This document shows, piece after piece, positions 39,736-48,940 of a DNA stretch of 64,000 nt. The DNA is taken from NCBI RefSeq assembly GCF_026619415.1, contig NZ_JAOVZR010000001.1, positions 4,200,501-4,264,500 on the forward strand, given 5' to 3'. Made by a program: the position numbers and the translations under genes. The stretch comes from Hoeflea algicola. Its GTDB lineage: Bacteria; Pseudomonadota; Alphaproteobacteria; Rhizobiales; Rhizobiaceae. The notes beneath the pieces were generated by a model. That model was not told the DNA's origin and did no database searches. It saw nothing but the letters and a program-made list of their open reading frames with translations. Numbering within the stretch: position 1 is the stretch's first letter; each line of letters starts with the position of its first letter.

Positions 39736-40179
39736 ATGGCAACATTGGATGATACCGATATTCGGCTGATAGCGGCGCTCCGGCGCGACGGGCGCGCCTC
39801 CATTTCCGATCTGGCCGCGCGGCTGAAGATTGCCCGGGCCACGGTGCGCAGCCGCATCGAGCGGCTGATGGCTAGCGGCGAGATTGCCGGATTTTCGGTG
39901 TTGACCAAGGCCGATGTTACCGCCGCTCCGGTCCGGGGGCTGACCTTGATCTGCATCGAGGGGCGGGGAACCGAACGGGTTATCGCCCAGTTGCAGGGCA
40001 TGCCGGCGGTGCAGGCAATTCATTCCACCAATGGCCGTTGGGATCTGATCATCGAGCTTGCCACCGACACCCTGCAGGAGCTTGACGACACGCTGGTGCG
40101 GATCCGCAAGTTCGATGGTATCACCTCAAGCGAAACCAACCTGATCCTGTCGTCACGGCGGCCGTCAACCCGGCGGTAG
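39736..40179 (+). CDS. Lrp/AsnC-family transcriptional regulator
   Basis: The 147-residue protein has an N-terminal HTH (LDDTDIRLIAALRRDGRASISDLAARLKIARATVRSRIERL) and a C-terminal RAM domain (VRGLTLICIEGRGTERVIAQL). Divergent from rocF-ocd, so it probably activates that operon in response to arginine or ornithine, as known Agrobacterium and Brucella arginine catabolic Lrp regulators do. It is 147 residues, slightly short of the usual 150-165. Confidence 0.88.
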   Translation: MATLDDTDIRLIAALRRDGRASISDLAARLKIARATVRSRIERLMASGEIAGFSVLTKADVTAAPVRGLTLICIEGRGTERVIAQLQGMPAVQAIHSTNGRWDLIIELATDTLQELDDTLVRIRKFDGITSSETNLILSSRRPSTRR

Positions 40180-40317
40180 TGGTGTTGCCCCCGCTGATGC
40201 GGAGCCGGGTCCGGATTGGCTTGCTGATGGAACGATTGATCTGTTGTCGCATTGATGCACAGGACGGCGTGATGCCGTCTATCGACGAATTTCGATTTTA
40301 TGCAAAGGATGGCGACA

Positions 40318-40566
40318 ATGGCGCATCAGGACACGAAAGCTGACATTCAGAAGATTCTGGATAACGACAAGCTCTCGATCAGCGAACGGATCGAGAAGCT
40401 CGAAACCATGCGCGAAAATGCGCGGGCGGAAATGCGCGCTGGCAGCGAAAGCGCCATGGTTGATGACAACGAGATTGGAGATGATCTCAAGCTGCTTGAT
40501 CAGACGCTGGAAGACCTGGCTGCTGAACCTGTTTCAATCGAGGACACCGGCGCCGCCACGCTCTGA
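40318..40566 (+). CDS. Hypothetical small acidic protein
   Basis: The 82-residue product contains a predicted helical stretch KADIQKILDNDKLSISERIEKLETMRENARAEMR, likely coiled coil, and an acidic second half. No recognised domain. Two further ATGs lie 6 and 18 bases upstream in frame (40300, 40309); I choose 40318 because AAGGAT sits at the right distance. A stem-loop (ATCCGAGG...CCTCGGAT, 40585-40616) follows the stop. Function unknown. Confidence 0.6.
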   Translation: MAHQDTKADIQKILDNDKLSISERIEKLETMRENARAEMRAGSESAMVDDNEIGDDLKLLDQTLEDLAAEPVSIEDTGAATL

Positions 40567-40690
40567 TTGTGGCAATGCCATCTGATCCGAGGTTCCACAA
40601 GCTGGAGTCCTCGGATATGAGAAGGATCGACGGTTTCGTCAGAACATTTATGACGCGTCCGGCAAACCGGCGCCCATGACATGACGCGGC

Positions 40691-41464
40691 TCAAAAGCCG
40701 ATGTCGAACCGCCGCAATACGCCGAATGAAAGCGTATACTGGTCTTTGGAGCCTTGGGCGGTGATCGGTGACTTGGCTGCGTCGCCGGTGAGCCGCGACC
40801 AGCCGGCACCGGCTTCCACGGCCCAATAATCATCAAACTGGTAACGCAAGCCCGCCTCCAGACCGGCGCTGATCAGCCCGCCGCCTACATTGGTTGCGGG
40901 AAACAAGCCCGAGGCCTCCGACGCGGTGACACCGAAATAGGTGTTGGCGAATTTGCTGTCGCCAAAATTCAGACGCGGGCCGCCGTGGAAAGTCAGTTGC
41001 TCATTGGCCTTGTAGATCACATCCGCACCGAGTTCGCCCCGAAAGCCCTCATGACCGCCAAAGCCGCGCCGCACGGCGCCCATAACCCGAAAATTCGCGG
41101 TCTGATATTTTGCGGCTATGCCGAGCTCGACCGCGGTGTCGATCGCCGTCAATCCCACCAGTTCCGGGGAATGCTTGACCGAGCGTTCGCCGATTACATC
41201 GATTGACGGGCTCAGCGAAAAGCCCTCATCCGAGCCGTCGCCGATAGAAAAACCGTTGGGCAGTTCCAGCCGCTTCAGACGAAACAGTGGCACCGGTGAA
41301 AGTACCAGATTGCTTGCACCGAAATAGCGCGGCGTCATCTTGCCGGCAACACCCAGTTCAAACGAGATACCGGGGCCGCTTACGTCAGAAGCCTGGGCCT
41401 GCGGGACGACGGCAAAGGCGGCGGCGGCAAGTGTTGCTGCCAGGTAGCTGGGTGCATTTCTCAT
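40691..41464 (-). CDS. MipA/OmpV-family outer-membrane protein
   Basis: The 257-residue protein has a signal peptide (MRNAPSYLAATLAAAAFAVVPQAQA) and alternating beta-strand sequence. The MipA-family core is GVAGKMTPRYFGASNLVLSPVPLFRLKRLELP, and the C-terminal strand YTLSFGVLRRFDIGF ends in Phe, expected for an outer-membrane barrel. MipA was first described as an MltA-interacting scaffold; most relatives are uncharacterised porin-like proteins. Confidence 0.8.
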   Translation of the reverse strand: MRNAPSYLAATLAAAAFAVVPQAQASDVSGPGISFELGVAGKMTPRYFGASNLVLSPVPLFRLKRLELPNGFSIGDGSDEGFSLSPSIDVIGERSVKHSPELVGLTAIDTAVELGIAAKYQTANFRVMGAVRRGFGGHEGFRGELGADVIYKANEQLTFHGGPRLNFGDSKFANTYFGVTASEASGLFPATNVGGGLISAGLEAGLRYQFDDYWAVEAGAGWSRLTGDAAKSPITAQGSKDQYTLSFGVLRRFDIGF

Positions 41465-41549
41465 GAAGGTTTCCCGGTGACAGATCATTTAAGGCTTCCG
41501 ACACCATAATATCTAGCAGTTAACAACCCACCACAGCAAATGATCCTGT

Positions 41550-42755
41550 CTAACCGTTAGTGATTGTCGTGGTTCTTGTGACCGCATCAGCTCGTGACCA
41601 CAGGCCCGGATTCAGCGCTATCCCGTGGCCCGCGCTCTCGTTGAGTGATATCATGCCGCCTTCCACCTGCGGAAGTCCTGTTGCCAGTTCGCGATACCAG
41701 CCGGTGTAGAAGGCCCGCACCGATTCCTGTAGCAGCGCATTTTTCAGATGCATCGAGAGATGGCATGATGCGGCATAGACCACCGGACCTGTACAATCAT
41801 GCGGCGCTACCGGCACCTTGTAGGCTTCGGCCATTCCGGCGATCTTGCGCGCTTCGGTAATTCCGCCACACCATGAAAGGTCGAGCATGACGACCCCGGC
41901 CACGCCGGTTTCGAGATAATCCCTGAAGGCCGCAGTGCCGTTGAGCGTCTCCGAGGCGCAGATCCACGTGTCGCACGCGGTGGCGTAATTCTTGAGATCG
42001 GCGGGCGTGTCGAGTCGGAACGGGTCTTCGTGCCAGTAGGTCTTGAACGGGGCGAGTTCGCGGGCGAGCCTTTTGGCCATGGGCAGTGACCAGAGCGAAT
42101 GAAACTCCACCATGATGTCCATCTGATCGCCAACCGCTTCCCGTATCTGTTCGAAGGGCCGCAATGCCTGACGCAGTTCATCTGGCGTGATGTCGAGCCC
42201 GCTACTGCGCTCCGCAGCGATGTCGAAGGGCCAGATCTTCATCGCGGTGATGCCCTGATCGAGCAGTGAGCGGGCAAGCGCGCCGGCATCCGACAGGAAT
42301 GCTTCCAGGTCCTCATAAGGGCCGTCGGTCTCGCCGGCATGCCAGTTCGCGACCGATTGGGCGCGCGCATCGCGCACATATTTGTAACCGGCACAGGTGT
42401 TGTAGGTGCGAATCCGGTCACGCGACCGCCCACCCAGCATGTCGGCCAGCGGACGGTCGTGGGCCTTTGCGAACAGATCCCACAGCGCGATATCGATGGC
42501 CGAATAGGACCGGGTCTCGACCCCCGCACCACGCCAACCGATATAGTCATTCAGCGAGTTAACCCGCGCCTGCAGATGCAGCGGATTTGTGCCCAGCAGC
42601 TTTGGCGCACACCAGTCGTGAAGATAGGCTTCTACGGCCGACGCGCCAAAGAAGGTTTCTCCAAGGCCTGTTACGCCTTCATCTGTCTCAATCGTGACCC
42701 AGATCAGATTGGGGAATTCCTCGAGGCGAAGAGTACGAAGGGCGGTGATCTGCAT
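41550..42755 (-). CDS. Mandelate racemase/muconate lactonizing enzyme-family protein
   Basis: The 401-residue enolase-superfamily enzyme has N-terminal cap MQITALRTLRLEEFPNLIWV and barrel residues ITAMKIWPFD (KxW), DIMVEFHSLW, YWHEDPFRLD, CASETLNGTA and VPVAPHDCTGPV. These differ from the earlier enzyme at 31565, so the two likely act on different acids. It follows a TRAP permease gene by 3 bp, so TRAP substrate and enzyme substrate are probably the same sugar acid, with gluconokinase at the operon head pointing to a gluconate-like hexonate. Confidence 0.85.
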   Translation of the reverse strand: MQITALRTLRLEEFPNLIWVTIETDEGVTGLGETFFGASAVEAYLHDWCAPKLLGTNPLHLQARVNSLNDYIGWRGAGVETRSYSAIDIALWDLFAKAHDRPLADMLGGRSRDRIRTYNTCAGYKYVRDARAQSVANWHAGETDGPYEDLEAFLSDAGALARSLLDQGITAMKIWPFDIAAERSSGLDITPDELRQALRPFEQIREAVGDQMDIMVEFHSLWSLPMAKRLARELAPFKTYWHEDPFRLDTPADLKNYATACDTWICASETLNGTAAFRDYLETGVAGVVMLDLSWCGGITEARKIAGMAEAYKVPVAPHDCTGPVVYAASCHLSMHLKNALLQESVRAFYTGWYRELATGLPQVEGGMISLNESAGHGIALNPGLWSRADAVTRTTTITNG

Positions 42756-42758
42756 AGG

Positions 42759-44078
42759 TTACCTCCCCGTGATGCCCGGAAACACAATCAGGATCGCCAC
42801 GGCGAGCACCTGTAGCGCGATGAACGGCACCAGCGCGCGGAAGATCGTCGCCAGCGATATCCCGGCCGGCGCCACGCTCTTGAGATAGAATGCGGCCGGC
42901 CCGAACGGCGGCGACAGGAACGAGACCTGCATGTTCATGGCAAACAACACGCCGAACCACACCGGATCATAGCCGAGCTTGATGATGATCGGCACGAAGA
43001 TCGGCATTGTCAGCAGCGCAATTCCGACCCAGTCAAGAAACATCCCGAGCACGAACAGGATCGCCATCATGAACAACAGGATGATGGTCGGATTTTCGGA
43101 TATGCCGGTGATCATGTCGGAAACGAACTTGATCCCGCCCATCAGGTTGAATACGCCGACCAGCGCGCTGGCGCCGATGCCAATCCAGACGATCATGCCG
43201 ACGGTCTGCAGCGTTTGCAGCGCCGCCCCCTTCATCAGTGCGATGGTGAGTTCACCGCGGATGAGGGTGGAGACAATAACGCCGGCAACGCCGACGGCCG
43301 AGGCTTCGGTGACGCTGGCAACCCCGCCATAAATAGAGCCGAGAACGCCGGTGACGACCAGCAGCGGCAGGATCAGTCCCTTGAGCAGCCGCAGCTTTTC
43401 CGCCAGCGGCACCACGTCGTTCTGGTCGGGGACGGGCGCCAGCGCCGGGTTGAGATAGGCCCTGATCAACACATAGGCGACATAGAAGCTCGCCAGCATC
43501 AATCCGGGAATGAAGGCGGCGGTGAACAGGTCACCCACCGACACATTGGCTGTCAGCCCGTAGATGATCAAGACGATCGACGGCGGAACCATGGTGCCAA
43601 GCGCGCCACCGGCGCACACCACGCCGATTGCCAGATGCTTGTCGTAGCCAAGCCTGAGCATTTGCGGCAGTGCCACGAGACCGAGCAGCACCACTTCGCC
43701 ACCGATAATCCCGCTCATCGCTGCCAGGATGACGGCCACGAAGATGGTCTGGATGGCGACCCCGCCGCGCAATCGTCCGCCGAGCAGTTTCATCGCATCG
43801 AACAGATCGCGGGCGATGCCGGATCGATCGAGAATCGCCGCCATCAGTACGAACATTGGCACCGAGACAAATACGAAGGAGGAGACAAACGAATAGACCC
43901 GGCTGGTAATCAGCGGCACCACCATCGGCCCGAACCAGCCCAGCGCAAACACCAGCGCCACAAGCAAAGTCACATAGGCCAGCGGAATGCCGGTCACCAG
44001 CAGCCCGAGCAGCATGGCGAACATCAGGAATGTGCCGTTGGCGATCCCGATATCCTGCAGCGCGCCAAAAAATTCCAT
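42759..44078 (-). CDS. TRAP transporter large permease DctM
   Basis: The 439-residue permease has about 12 helices. FLMFAMLLGLLVTGIPLAYV is at the N-terminus, AMSGIIGGEVVLLGLVALPQMLRLGYDK and GALGTMVPPSIVLIIYGLTANVSVG are the family motifs, and FLSPPFGPAAFYLKSVAP sits near the end. The ATG shares one base with the dctQ stop (TAATG). Proton or sodium gradient drives import of the periplasmic cargo delivered by DctP. Confidence 0.92.
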   Translation of the reverse strand: MEFFGALQDIGIANGTFLMFAMLLGLLVTGIPLAYVTLLVALVFALGWFGPMVVPLITSRVYSFVSSFVFVSVPMFVLMAAILDRSGIARDLFDAMKLLGGRLRGGVAIQTIFVAVILAAMSGIIGGEVVLLGLVALPQMLRLGYDKHLAIGVVCAGGALGTMVPPSIVLIIYGLTANVSVGDLFTAAFIPGLMLASFYVAYVLIRAYLNPALAPVPDQNDVVPLAEKLRLLKGLILPLLVVTGVLGSIYGGVASVTEASAVGVAGVIVSTLIRGELTIALMKGAALQTLQTVGMIVWIGIGASALVGVFNLMGGIKFVSDMITGISENPTIILLFMMAILFVLGMFLDWVGIALLTMPIFVPIIIKLGYDPVWFGVLFAMNMQVSFLSPPFGPAAFYLKSVAPAGISLATIFRALVPFIALQVLAVAILIVFPGITGR

Positions 44079-44656
44079 TATGTGCGCTTTCTTGCGTAAT
44101 TGACTGCCAGCACGATGAACTGCAAAGCCATCACCGTGAGCACGAAGAGAAGAAACAGTTTCAGCGCGCCGGGAAACACCGGGTCCCATGCGCTGCCGGA
44201 GCGTTCCAGGCGAAACGAGCCGTCCGGCCTGAATGTGGAGCGCAACACCATCAGATAGGCGGCCCAGGCAAACATCGCGCTCGCCGCCGCGCAGACGATC
44301 GAGATGATGATATCGAACACCCGCCGGATGCTTGCCGGAACGAAGTCGTAAATCAGCACCACCCTTATGTGGCTGTTTCGGGCCGTGCAGTAGAGGCCGC
44401 CATAGATGAAGGCGATGCCGCACAGAAAGATGGTGGTCTCATGCGCCCAGATGGTCGGCGCGTTGAAGACGTAGCGCAGGAAAACCTCGTTGATGAGAAT
44501 TGCCATCGACGCCACGATGCCGATTGCAAACACGATGCCGCCCTTGTCGACCAACCGGCCGATCAGCCCGGCTTCGGCAATGGCGCCGGCATCGCTTCGC
44601 TCAACGGTGTCGACGGCCTTTGCCGTTTCGACCGCACTGCGATCCGGTTCGTTCAT
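44078..44656 (-). CDS. TRAP transporter small permease DctQ
   Basis: The 192-residue protein has four hydrophobic helices, with EVFLRYVFNAPTIWAHETTIFLCGIAFIYGG and RNSHIRVVLIYDFVP carrying the DctQ family signature. A longer than usual soluble N-terminus of about 30 residues precedes the first helix. It is one base from dctM and 94 bp after dctP, with a hairpin in that gap. Confidence 0.9.
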   Translation of the reverse strand: MNEPDRSAVETAKAVDTVERSDAGAIAEAGLIGRLVDKGGIVFAIGIVASMAILINEVFLRYVFNAPTIWAHETTIFLCGIAFIYGGLYCTARNSHIRVVLIYDFVPASIRRVFDIIISIVCAAASAMFAWAAYLMVLRSTFRPDGSFRLERSGSAWDPVFPGALKLFLLFVLTVMALQFIVLAVNYARKRT

Positions 44657-44701
44657 CGGGCGTCCTCCAGGCTGTGTCGGGTCGATCTGCCGTGCAGTGA
44701 T

Positions 44702-44733
44702 ACCGGCCGGAAAGTTTGCGCCATCCGGCCGGT
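44702..44733 (-). other. Hairpin between dctP and dctQ
   Basis: ACCGGCCGGA and TCCGGCCGGT form a perfect 10-bp stem with a 12-base loop, directly downstream of the binding-protein gene. No T-run follows. A likely mRNA-stabilising or attenuating element, giving more DctP than DctQM. Confidence 0.55.
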
Positions 44734-44750
44734 GTCTTCATAGGCGTTGC

Positions 44751-45773
44751 TTACTTCATCAGGCCGTTTTCTTTGAGATAGGCGGTCAGCGTATCATAGA
44801 CCTTGCGGGCATTATCTGAGCGCTCGGCCACTTTCGCCCATTCGCCGGTGGCGATGGTGCGGAACTTGGCGCGTTCATCGGCCGACCAGTCGGTGACGGT
44901 CACCTTGCCGCTGGCCTTGGCGGCTTCAACCGCTTCAAGATCCTTGGCTGCCAGCGTTGACACCTGCAACTGGGCAAACTCGGCCACACTTTCTTCCAGC
45001 GCGGTCTTGACGTCATCGGAAAGCGCGTCCCATTTTTCCTTGTTCATGGAAATCTCCACGAGCGGCATGGAGTGGAAGCCGGGATAGACCGGATTGGGCG
45101 CCACGTCGTGCAGGCCCTGTGCCTGGTTGGTCGAAAACACCGAATAGTCTGCCGCGTCGATCACGCCCTTGTCGAGCGAGGTGAACACTTCCGAGCCCGG
45201 CAGATTGACCGGAGCAGCGCCGGCAGCGGCAAACACCTGCTGCACGAGGCCTTCGGGCGCGCGCATCTTCAATCCCTTAAGATCGTCAACGCCATTGAGC
45301 AGCTTCTTGGAGACAAAAGCTTCAAGGCCCGGCGTGGTGGCGCCGATGAAGTGCAGGCCATAGGGCTCAAGCAGTTCGTTCATCAACTCGTTGCCGCCGC
45401 CCTTGGACATGAAGGTGAACATCTCATCCGGCGAAGACCAGGCGCCGACCGGGTTGGCAATCAACCCAAATGCCGGGTCCTTGCCGGCAAAATAGGACGT
45501 GTCGGTGATGTGGCCGTCGAGAATGCCGGCGGCGATCGCATCCTGGGTCTCGTTATGGGCGACAATCGATTCAACCGGTAGCAGTTCGATGGCAAGTTTG
45601 CCGCCGGTTTTTTCAGCGATGCCGGCCGCCCAGCCCTGCTGCAAAACGAAATTGGGGTTACCTGCGGGATCGGACGACTGGAACTTCAGCGTCATTTCCT
45701 GCGCCTGTGCGCCAGCGGCAAATGCGATCACCGCAAGTGTCGACAGGCCCATTTTCACGATTGATTTCAACAT
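44751..45773 (-). CDS. TRAP transporter substrate-binding protein DctP
   Basis: The 340-residue periplasmic protein has signal peptide MLKSIVKMGLSTLAVIAFAAGAQA, mature start MTLKFQSSDPAGNPN, and LKGLKMRAPEGLVQQVFAAAGAAPVNLPGSEVFTSL, which carries the ligand-carboxylate arginine of the DctP family. It is likely for a sugar acid, given neighbours gntK and the enolase-family gene. Runs between gntK (57 bp upstream) and dctQ. Confidence 0.9.
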   Translation of the reverse strand: MLKSIVKMGLSTLAVIAFAAGAQAQEMTLKFQSSDPAGNPNFVLQQGWAAGIAEKTGGKLAIELLPVESIVAHNETQDAIAAGILDGHITDTSYFAGKDPAFGLIANPVGAWSSPDEMFTFMSKGGGNELMNELLEPYGLHFIGATTPGLEAFVSKKLLNGVDDLKGLKMRAPEGLVQQVFAAAGAAPVNLPGSEVFTSLDKGVIDAADYSVFSTNQAQGLHDVAPNPVYPGFHSMPLVEISMNKEKWDALSDDVKTALEESVAEFAQLQVSTLAAKDLEAVEAAKASGKVTVTDWSADERAKFRTIATGEWAKVAERSDNARKVYDTLTAYLKENGLMK

Positions 45774-45830
45774 CTTGTTTCCTCCATTGGATTGTCGATA
45801 GGTGGTTTGGTATTGGATTTTGTTTCCGGT

Positions 45831-46397
45831 TCAACTCTTCTGGTTTGCCGCTTGTGCGGCGGACCAAGCGTGAACCGATCTGAGCGCCTGCTTAAATACC
45901 GTGTCAAATTCGACGGACATGTCAAATTGGGTACCTTTTTCATCGCGGTCGAGCGCCTCGAGTACAGCTAGTTGGCTATCCAGCAGCGCTTCGCCCACGA
46001 AATGGTCCCGGCGCCGGGCAAGCCGCGCGGCGATGATATGGCGATCAGCCGTCAGATGGATGAACCGTACGCCCGGCAGGGTCTTGCGAAACTGATCGCG
46101 ATAGATCCGCCGCAAGGCGGAACAGGCGATCACCACGGTGTTGCCCGACTGGTCGAGCGCACGCTGTGCTGCATCCGCCACAGCCTGCAGCCATGGCTGC
46201 CGCTGTGTGTCGGTCAAGGCACCGCCAGCGGTCATGATCGTCTTGTTTTCTTTTGTGTGAAAATCATCCGCCTCGATGAATGTGGCAGGTAGTTCCGCAG
46301 CCAGACGCGAGGCCATACGGCTCTTGCCAGCACCGCAGACTCCCATGACGATGAGCACGAGCGGATTCTGAGCTTGTGCTTGTTGAAGCGGCTTCAT
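45831..46397 (-). CDS. gntK: Gluconokinase
   Basis: The 188-residue P-loop kinase phosphorylates gluconate at C6. Walker A is MGVCGAGKSR, followed by FIEADDFHTKENK and DTQRQPWLQAVA, both diagnostic of the GntK type, and CSALRRIYRDQFRK with catalytic Arg. First gene of the minus-strand sugar-acid operon, divergent from the LacI-type regulator. The operator lies 25 bp before its start. Confidence 0.92.
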   Translation of the reverse strand: MKPLQQAQAQNPLVLIVMGVCGAGKSRMASRLAAELPATFIEADDFHTKENKTIMTAGGALTDTQRQPWLQAVADAAQRALDQSGNTVVIACSALRRIYRDQFRKTLPGVRFIHLTADRHIIAARLARRRDHFVGEALLDSQLAVLEALDRDEKGTQFDMSVEFDTVFKQALRSVHAWSAAQAANQKS

Positions 46398-46421
46398 ACT
46401 GGTTCCTCCGTCGAGAACAGT

Positions 46422-46437
46422 ATGTTAGCGCTATCAT
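46422..46437. promoter_or_regulatory. LacI/GntR-type operator between gntK and the regulator
   Basis: ATGTTAGCGCTATCAT is a near-perfect 16-bp palindrome (one mismatched pair) with TAGC|GCTA at the centre, the shape of LacI-family gluconate operators. It lies in the 115-bp divergent promoter between gntK and the LacI-type gene, so both may be repressed together. Confidence 0.75.
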
Positions 46438-46512
46438 TTGTCAACAATTTTGTCTGTGCTACAATGTGAATCCAGAGGCACGTGCCGATAATCCATTGAT
46501 CGGAATAGATGA

Positions 46513-47535
46513 ATGCGCCCAAAGATTATGGATGTTGCGCGCGAGGCTGGCGTTAGCGCTATGACGGTGTCGCGAGCGTTGCGCGAGCCCGACAAAGTCT
46601 CGAAAGCAAAACTTGAGCGAATTCGCGCGGTTATCGACAAGCTCGGTTATACCCCCGATCCCGCCGCCCAGACACTTGCGGCGCGCCGCTCCAACATCAT
46701 CGGCGTGATCGTGCCGTCGATTACCAATGCCGTCTTCGCCGATGTCATGAGCGGGATCTACGAATCGGCCGAAGGCACGGGCTGGCAGATCCTGCTGGGC
46801 AATTCGCGCTATTCGCCGCTCGAAGAGGAGCGGCTGGTTACAGCGTTTCTGCACCAGAAGCCGGCAGGCATCATCATCTCCGGCATTGATCAGTCGGATG
46901 CCACATCTAAACTGTTGCGATCTGCTTCCTGCCGGATCGTGCAGATCATGGAAACCGGGCCTGAGCCTTTCGACATGATGGTTGGCTTCTCCCACCTCGA
47001 AGGCGCACGCGCGGCCACACGCCATATTCTTGACGCTGGCTACACCCGGCCCGGCTTTCTGGCGGCGCGGCTTGATCCACGCACACAGCGGCGGCTCCAG
47101 GGGTTTCGTGATGTGGCTGGAGCGGCGGGCATGCTTGGTGAGCAGCGGATCATTGCAACGCCCAAGCCGTCATCGGTGACGCTGGGCGGATTGTTGATGG
47201 CGGACCTGCTTGCAAAAGCACCCGAGACCGATGCGGTGCTGTGCAACAATGACGATCTGGCGCTTGGGGCGCTGTTCGAATGTCAGCGGCGCGGCATCAA
47301 TGTTCCGGCGCAGATGGGTATTTGCGGATTTAACGATCTGGAGATGATGGCGGCTGCCAATCCGGCCATCACCAGCGTCAGGACTCACCGGCTGCAAATG
47401 GGACGGATGGCGATGACGATGCTCAACGAAGCGCTGACAAAACCCGAGATTCCGGCAACAACCACCGATCTGGGTTTCGAAGTCATGATCCGCGCCAGCA
47501 CGCTGCGACAGCCGTTGGCGGAAATTCAAAGCTGA
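46513..47535 (+). CDS. LacI-family transcriptional regulator, GntR-like
   Basis: The 340-residue protein has LacI HTH KIMDVAREAGVSAMTVSRALREPDKVS, hinge AAQTLAARRSNIIGVIVP, and a periplasmic-binding-protein-like effector domain (ICGFNDLEMMAAANPAITSV). Position next to gntK and the TAGCGCTA operator make gluconate or its derivative the likely inducer. ATG 46513 is the first Met before the HTH. Confidence 0.9.
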   Translation: MRPKIMDVAREAGVSAMTVSRALREPDKVSKAKLERIRAVIDKLGYTPDPAAQTLAARRSNIIGVIVPSITNAVFADVMSGIYESAEGTGWQILLGNSRYSPLEEERLVTAFLHQKPAGIIISGIDQSDATSKLLRSASCRIVQIMETGPEPFDMMVGFSHLEGARAATRHILDAGYTRPGFLAARLDPRTQRRLQGFRDVAGAAGMLGEQRIIATPKPSSVTLGGLLMADLLAKAPETDAVLCNNDDLALGALFECQRRGINVPAQMGICGFNDLEMMAAANPAITSVRTHRLQMGRMAMTMLNEALTKPEIPATTTDLGFEVMIRASTLRQPLAEIQS

Positions 47536-47705
47536 GCAGGCGCTTGCGCAAGGCATCTCTGTCGCGGTTTTGCCGCAGCGGAGATCGACGATGGGCCGGC
47601 CTTTTAACTGTTCTCAAAACGTGAATCGGAGACGCTTCGGCCGTGGGCAGCACGAAGGCATACTGCTGTCAGCGGGCGGTGTGCAGTTTTCAGGTTCGGC
47701 AGGAC

Positions 47706-47939
47706 TTACTTGCTGCCACGCCAATAGTCATTGGCGGCCGAGATGGTGGTGAAATGCGTGGCCACGACCTGGGAAACGGCAATCAATGCGCCGGCGTCTG
47801 CTTCGTAATCCTTGCGCACCTTGTCGCGCGTGGCGGCATCCGGCTGGGTCTTCTTGATCGCGATGCGGGCAAGTTTGACAGCCAGGTCATAGCCTTCACT
47901 TGGTGTCGCGGTGATCAGGGTTGGAAGCCAGTTATCCAT
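47706..47939 (-). CDS. Hypothetical small protein at the end of the cbb3 cluster
   Basis: The 77-residue protein, MDNWLPTLITATPSEGYDLA onwards, looks fully helical and soluble with no recognised domain. Its start overlaps the ccoS stop, so it is read as last gene of the ccoN operon. A role is unknown. The interval 47536-47705 beyond it holds nothing I can identify. Confidence 0.55.
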   Translation of the reverse strand: MDNWLPTLITATPSEGYDLAVKLARIAIKKTQPDAATRDKVRKDYEADAGALIAVSQVVATHFTTISAANDYWRGSK

Positions 47940-48111
47940 GGTACTGTTCCTTTGGTTTTGGTGCTGCGGGGGTGTCGGGAGCGATCAGGATGCGTTCGGC
48001 ATCGCCATCGAGGTCTTCAAACTGGTTGTGGCGCATGCTCCAGAAAAATGCCGCCAGCCCGGCCAGTCCAAGCGCCAGCGAGACCGGGATCAGAAACAGC
48101 GCGCCGCTCAT
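47932..48111 (-). CDS. ccoS: cbb3 oxidase assembly protein CcoS
   Basis: The 59-residue single-helix protein MSGALFLIPVSLALGLAGLA followed by FFWSMRHNQFEDLDGDAERI is the classic CcoS pattern: one membrane helix and a conserved WS-(M)R-x-x-QFEDL-DG motif. CcoS is needed for heme and copper insertion into the CcoN subunit. ATGA-coupled to the DUF2189 gene; usual companions ccoG, ccoH and ccoI are absent from the window. Confidence 0.92.
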   Translation of the reverse strand: MSGALFLIPVSLALGLAGLAAFFWSMRHNQFEDLDGDAERILIAPDTPAAPKPKEQYHG

Positions 48112-48932
48112 GATCCGTTCTCCTGCCTTGCGGCTTCGGGGTCCTGGCGCATCGCCTGGAAGGCATGCCAGGTGCCGTGCCCGAGCAGCGGGAAAATCAC
48201 GATCAGGCCCAAAAGCCCGGTGAGCACTGACACGGCGAAACCAATCGCAACGATGATTCCCCACGGCAATACCACCCTCAGGTTCTGCGCCGTCAGCGCG
48301 AAACTGGTGCCAAGCGCGGTGAGCGCGTCGGTGCGCTGCGACAGGAGCATCGGAATCGAGAACAGGCTGATGGCCATGGCGAAGGCGGCAAACAGCCCGC
48401 CCACTGCCGACCCGGTGAGGATCAGCGCCCAGCCACGCGGTGTCGTCAGCAATTGTGCAATCAGATGGTCAAAGCCGGGAAACGGCAGTAGCCCGAAGAA
48501 CAACGCGTAGAGAAGGTCCGCGGCGCGCAGCCACAGCACCACCAGAAGGCACAGCAACAGCCCCGCGAACAGGATTTGCCCGCCCGAAGCCGGACGCACC
48601 AGAACCATGTTGATAAGCCGCACGCGCTCGCCCGCGGCGTGACGCCGGCTTTTCTCATAGAGCCCGATGGCGACAAGCGGCCCCACCACGAGAAAGCCCG
48701 ACAACGCCGGAAAGATGAACGACGGCAAATCGATTGCCACCAGCGCCCAGATCACCAGCACCGAAACCAAAAACACGGTCAGCCCGTAGGCAATGCTTGA
48801 GAACGGGTTTTGGCGAAGGTCGCGCCAGCCGGCCGCCAGCCAGCCGAACGCCGCGCCGGCGGGTAGATCGCGTTTGAAACTGTAGGCCGGCGGCAGCGGT
48901 GCCTCGACGGCGGGAAGCGGTTCAAGCATCAT
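48108..48932 (-). CDS. DUF2189 integral membrane protein
   Basis: The 274-residue protein has about six helices. GWLAAGWRDLRQNPFSSIAYGLTVFLVSVLVIW and GPLVAIGLYEKSRR are the conserved blocks of DUF2189, and the domain ends LLGHGTWHAFQAM. It is commonly found beside cbb3 or cytochrome c genes in alphaproteobacteria, function unknown. I use ATG 48932; a GTG five codons earlier is possible. Confidence 0.8.
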   Translation of the reverse strand: MMLEPLPAVEAPLPPAYSFKRDLPAGAAFGWLAAGWRDLRQNPFSSIAYGLTVFLVSVLVIWALVAIDLPSFIFPALSGFLVVGPLVAIGLYEKSRRHAAGERVRLINMVLVRPASGGQILFAGLLLCLLVVLWLRAADLLYALFFGLLPFPGFDHLIAQLLTTPRGWALILTGSAVGGLFAAFAMAISLFSIPMLLSQRTDALTALGTSFALTAQNLRVVLPWGIIVAIGFAVSVLTGLLGLIVIFPLLGHGTWHAFQAMRQDPEAARQENGS

Positions 48933-48940
48933 TTTTTCCT

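Noticed and set aside
40585..40616. ATCCGAGG...CCTCGGAT stem-loop after the small acidic gene
   Set aside because: Possible terminator, but without a T-run and with a 16-base loop it is not strong enough to list as one.
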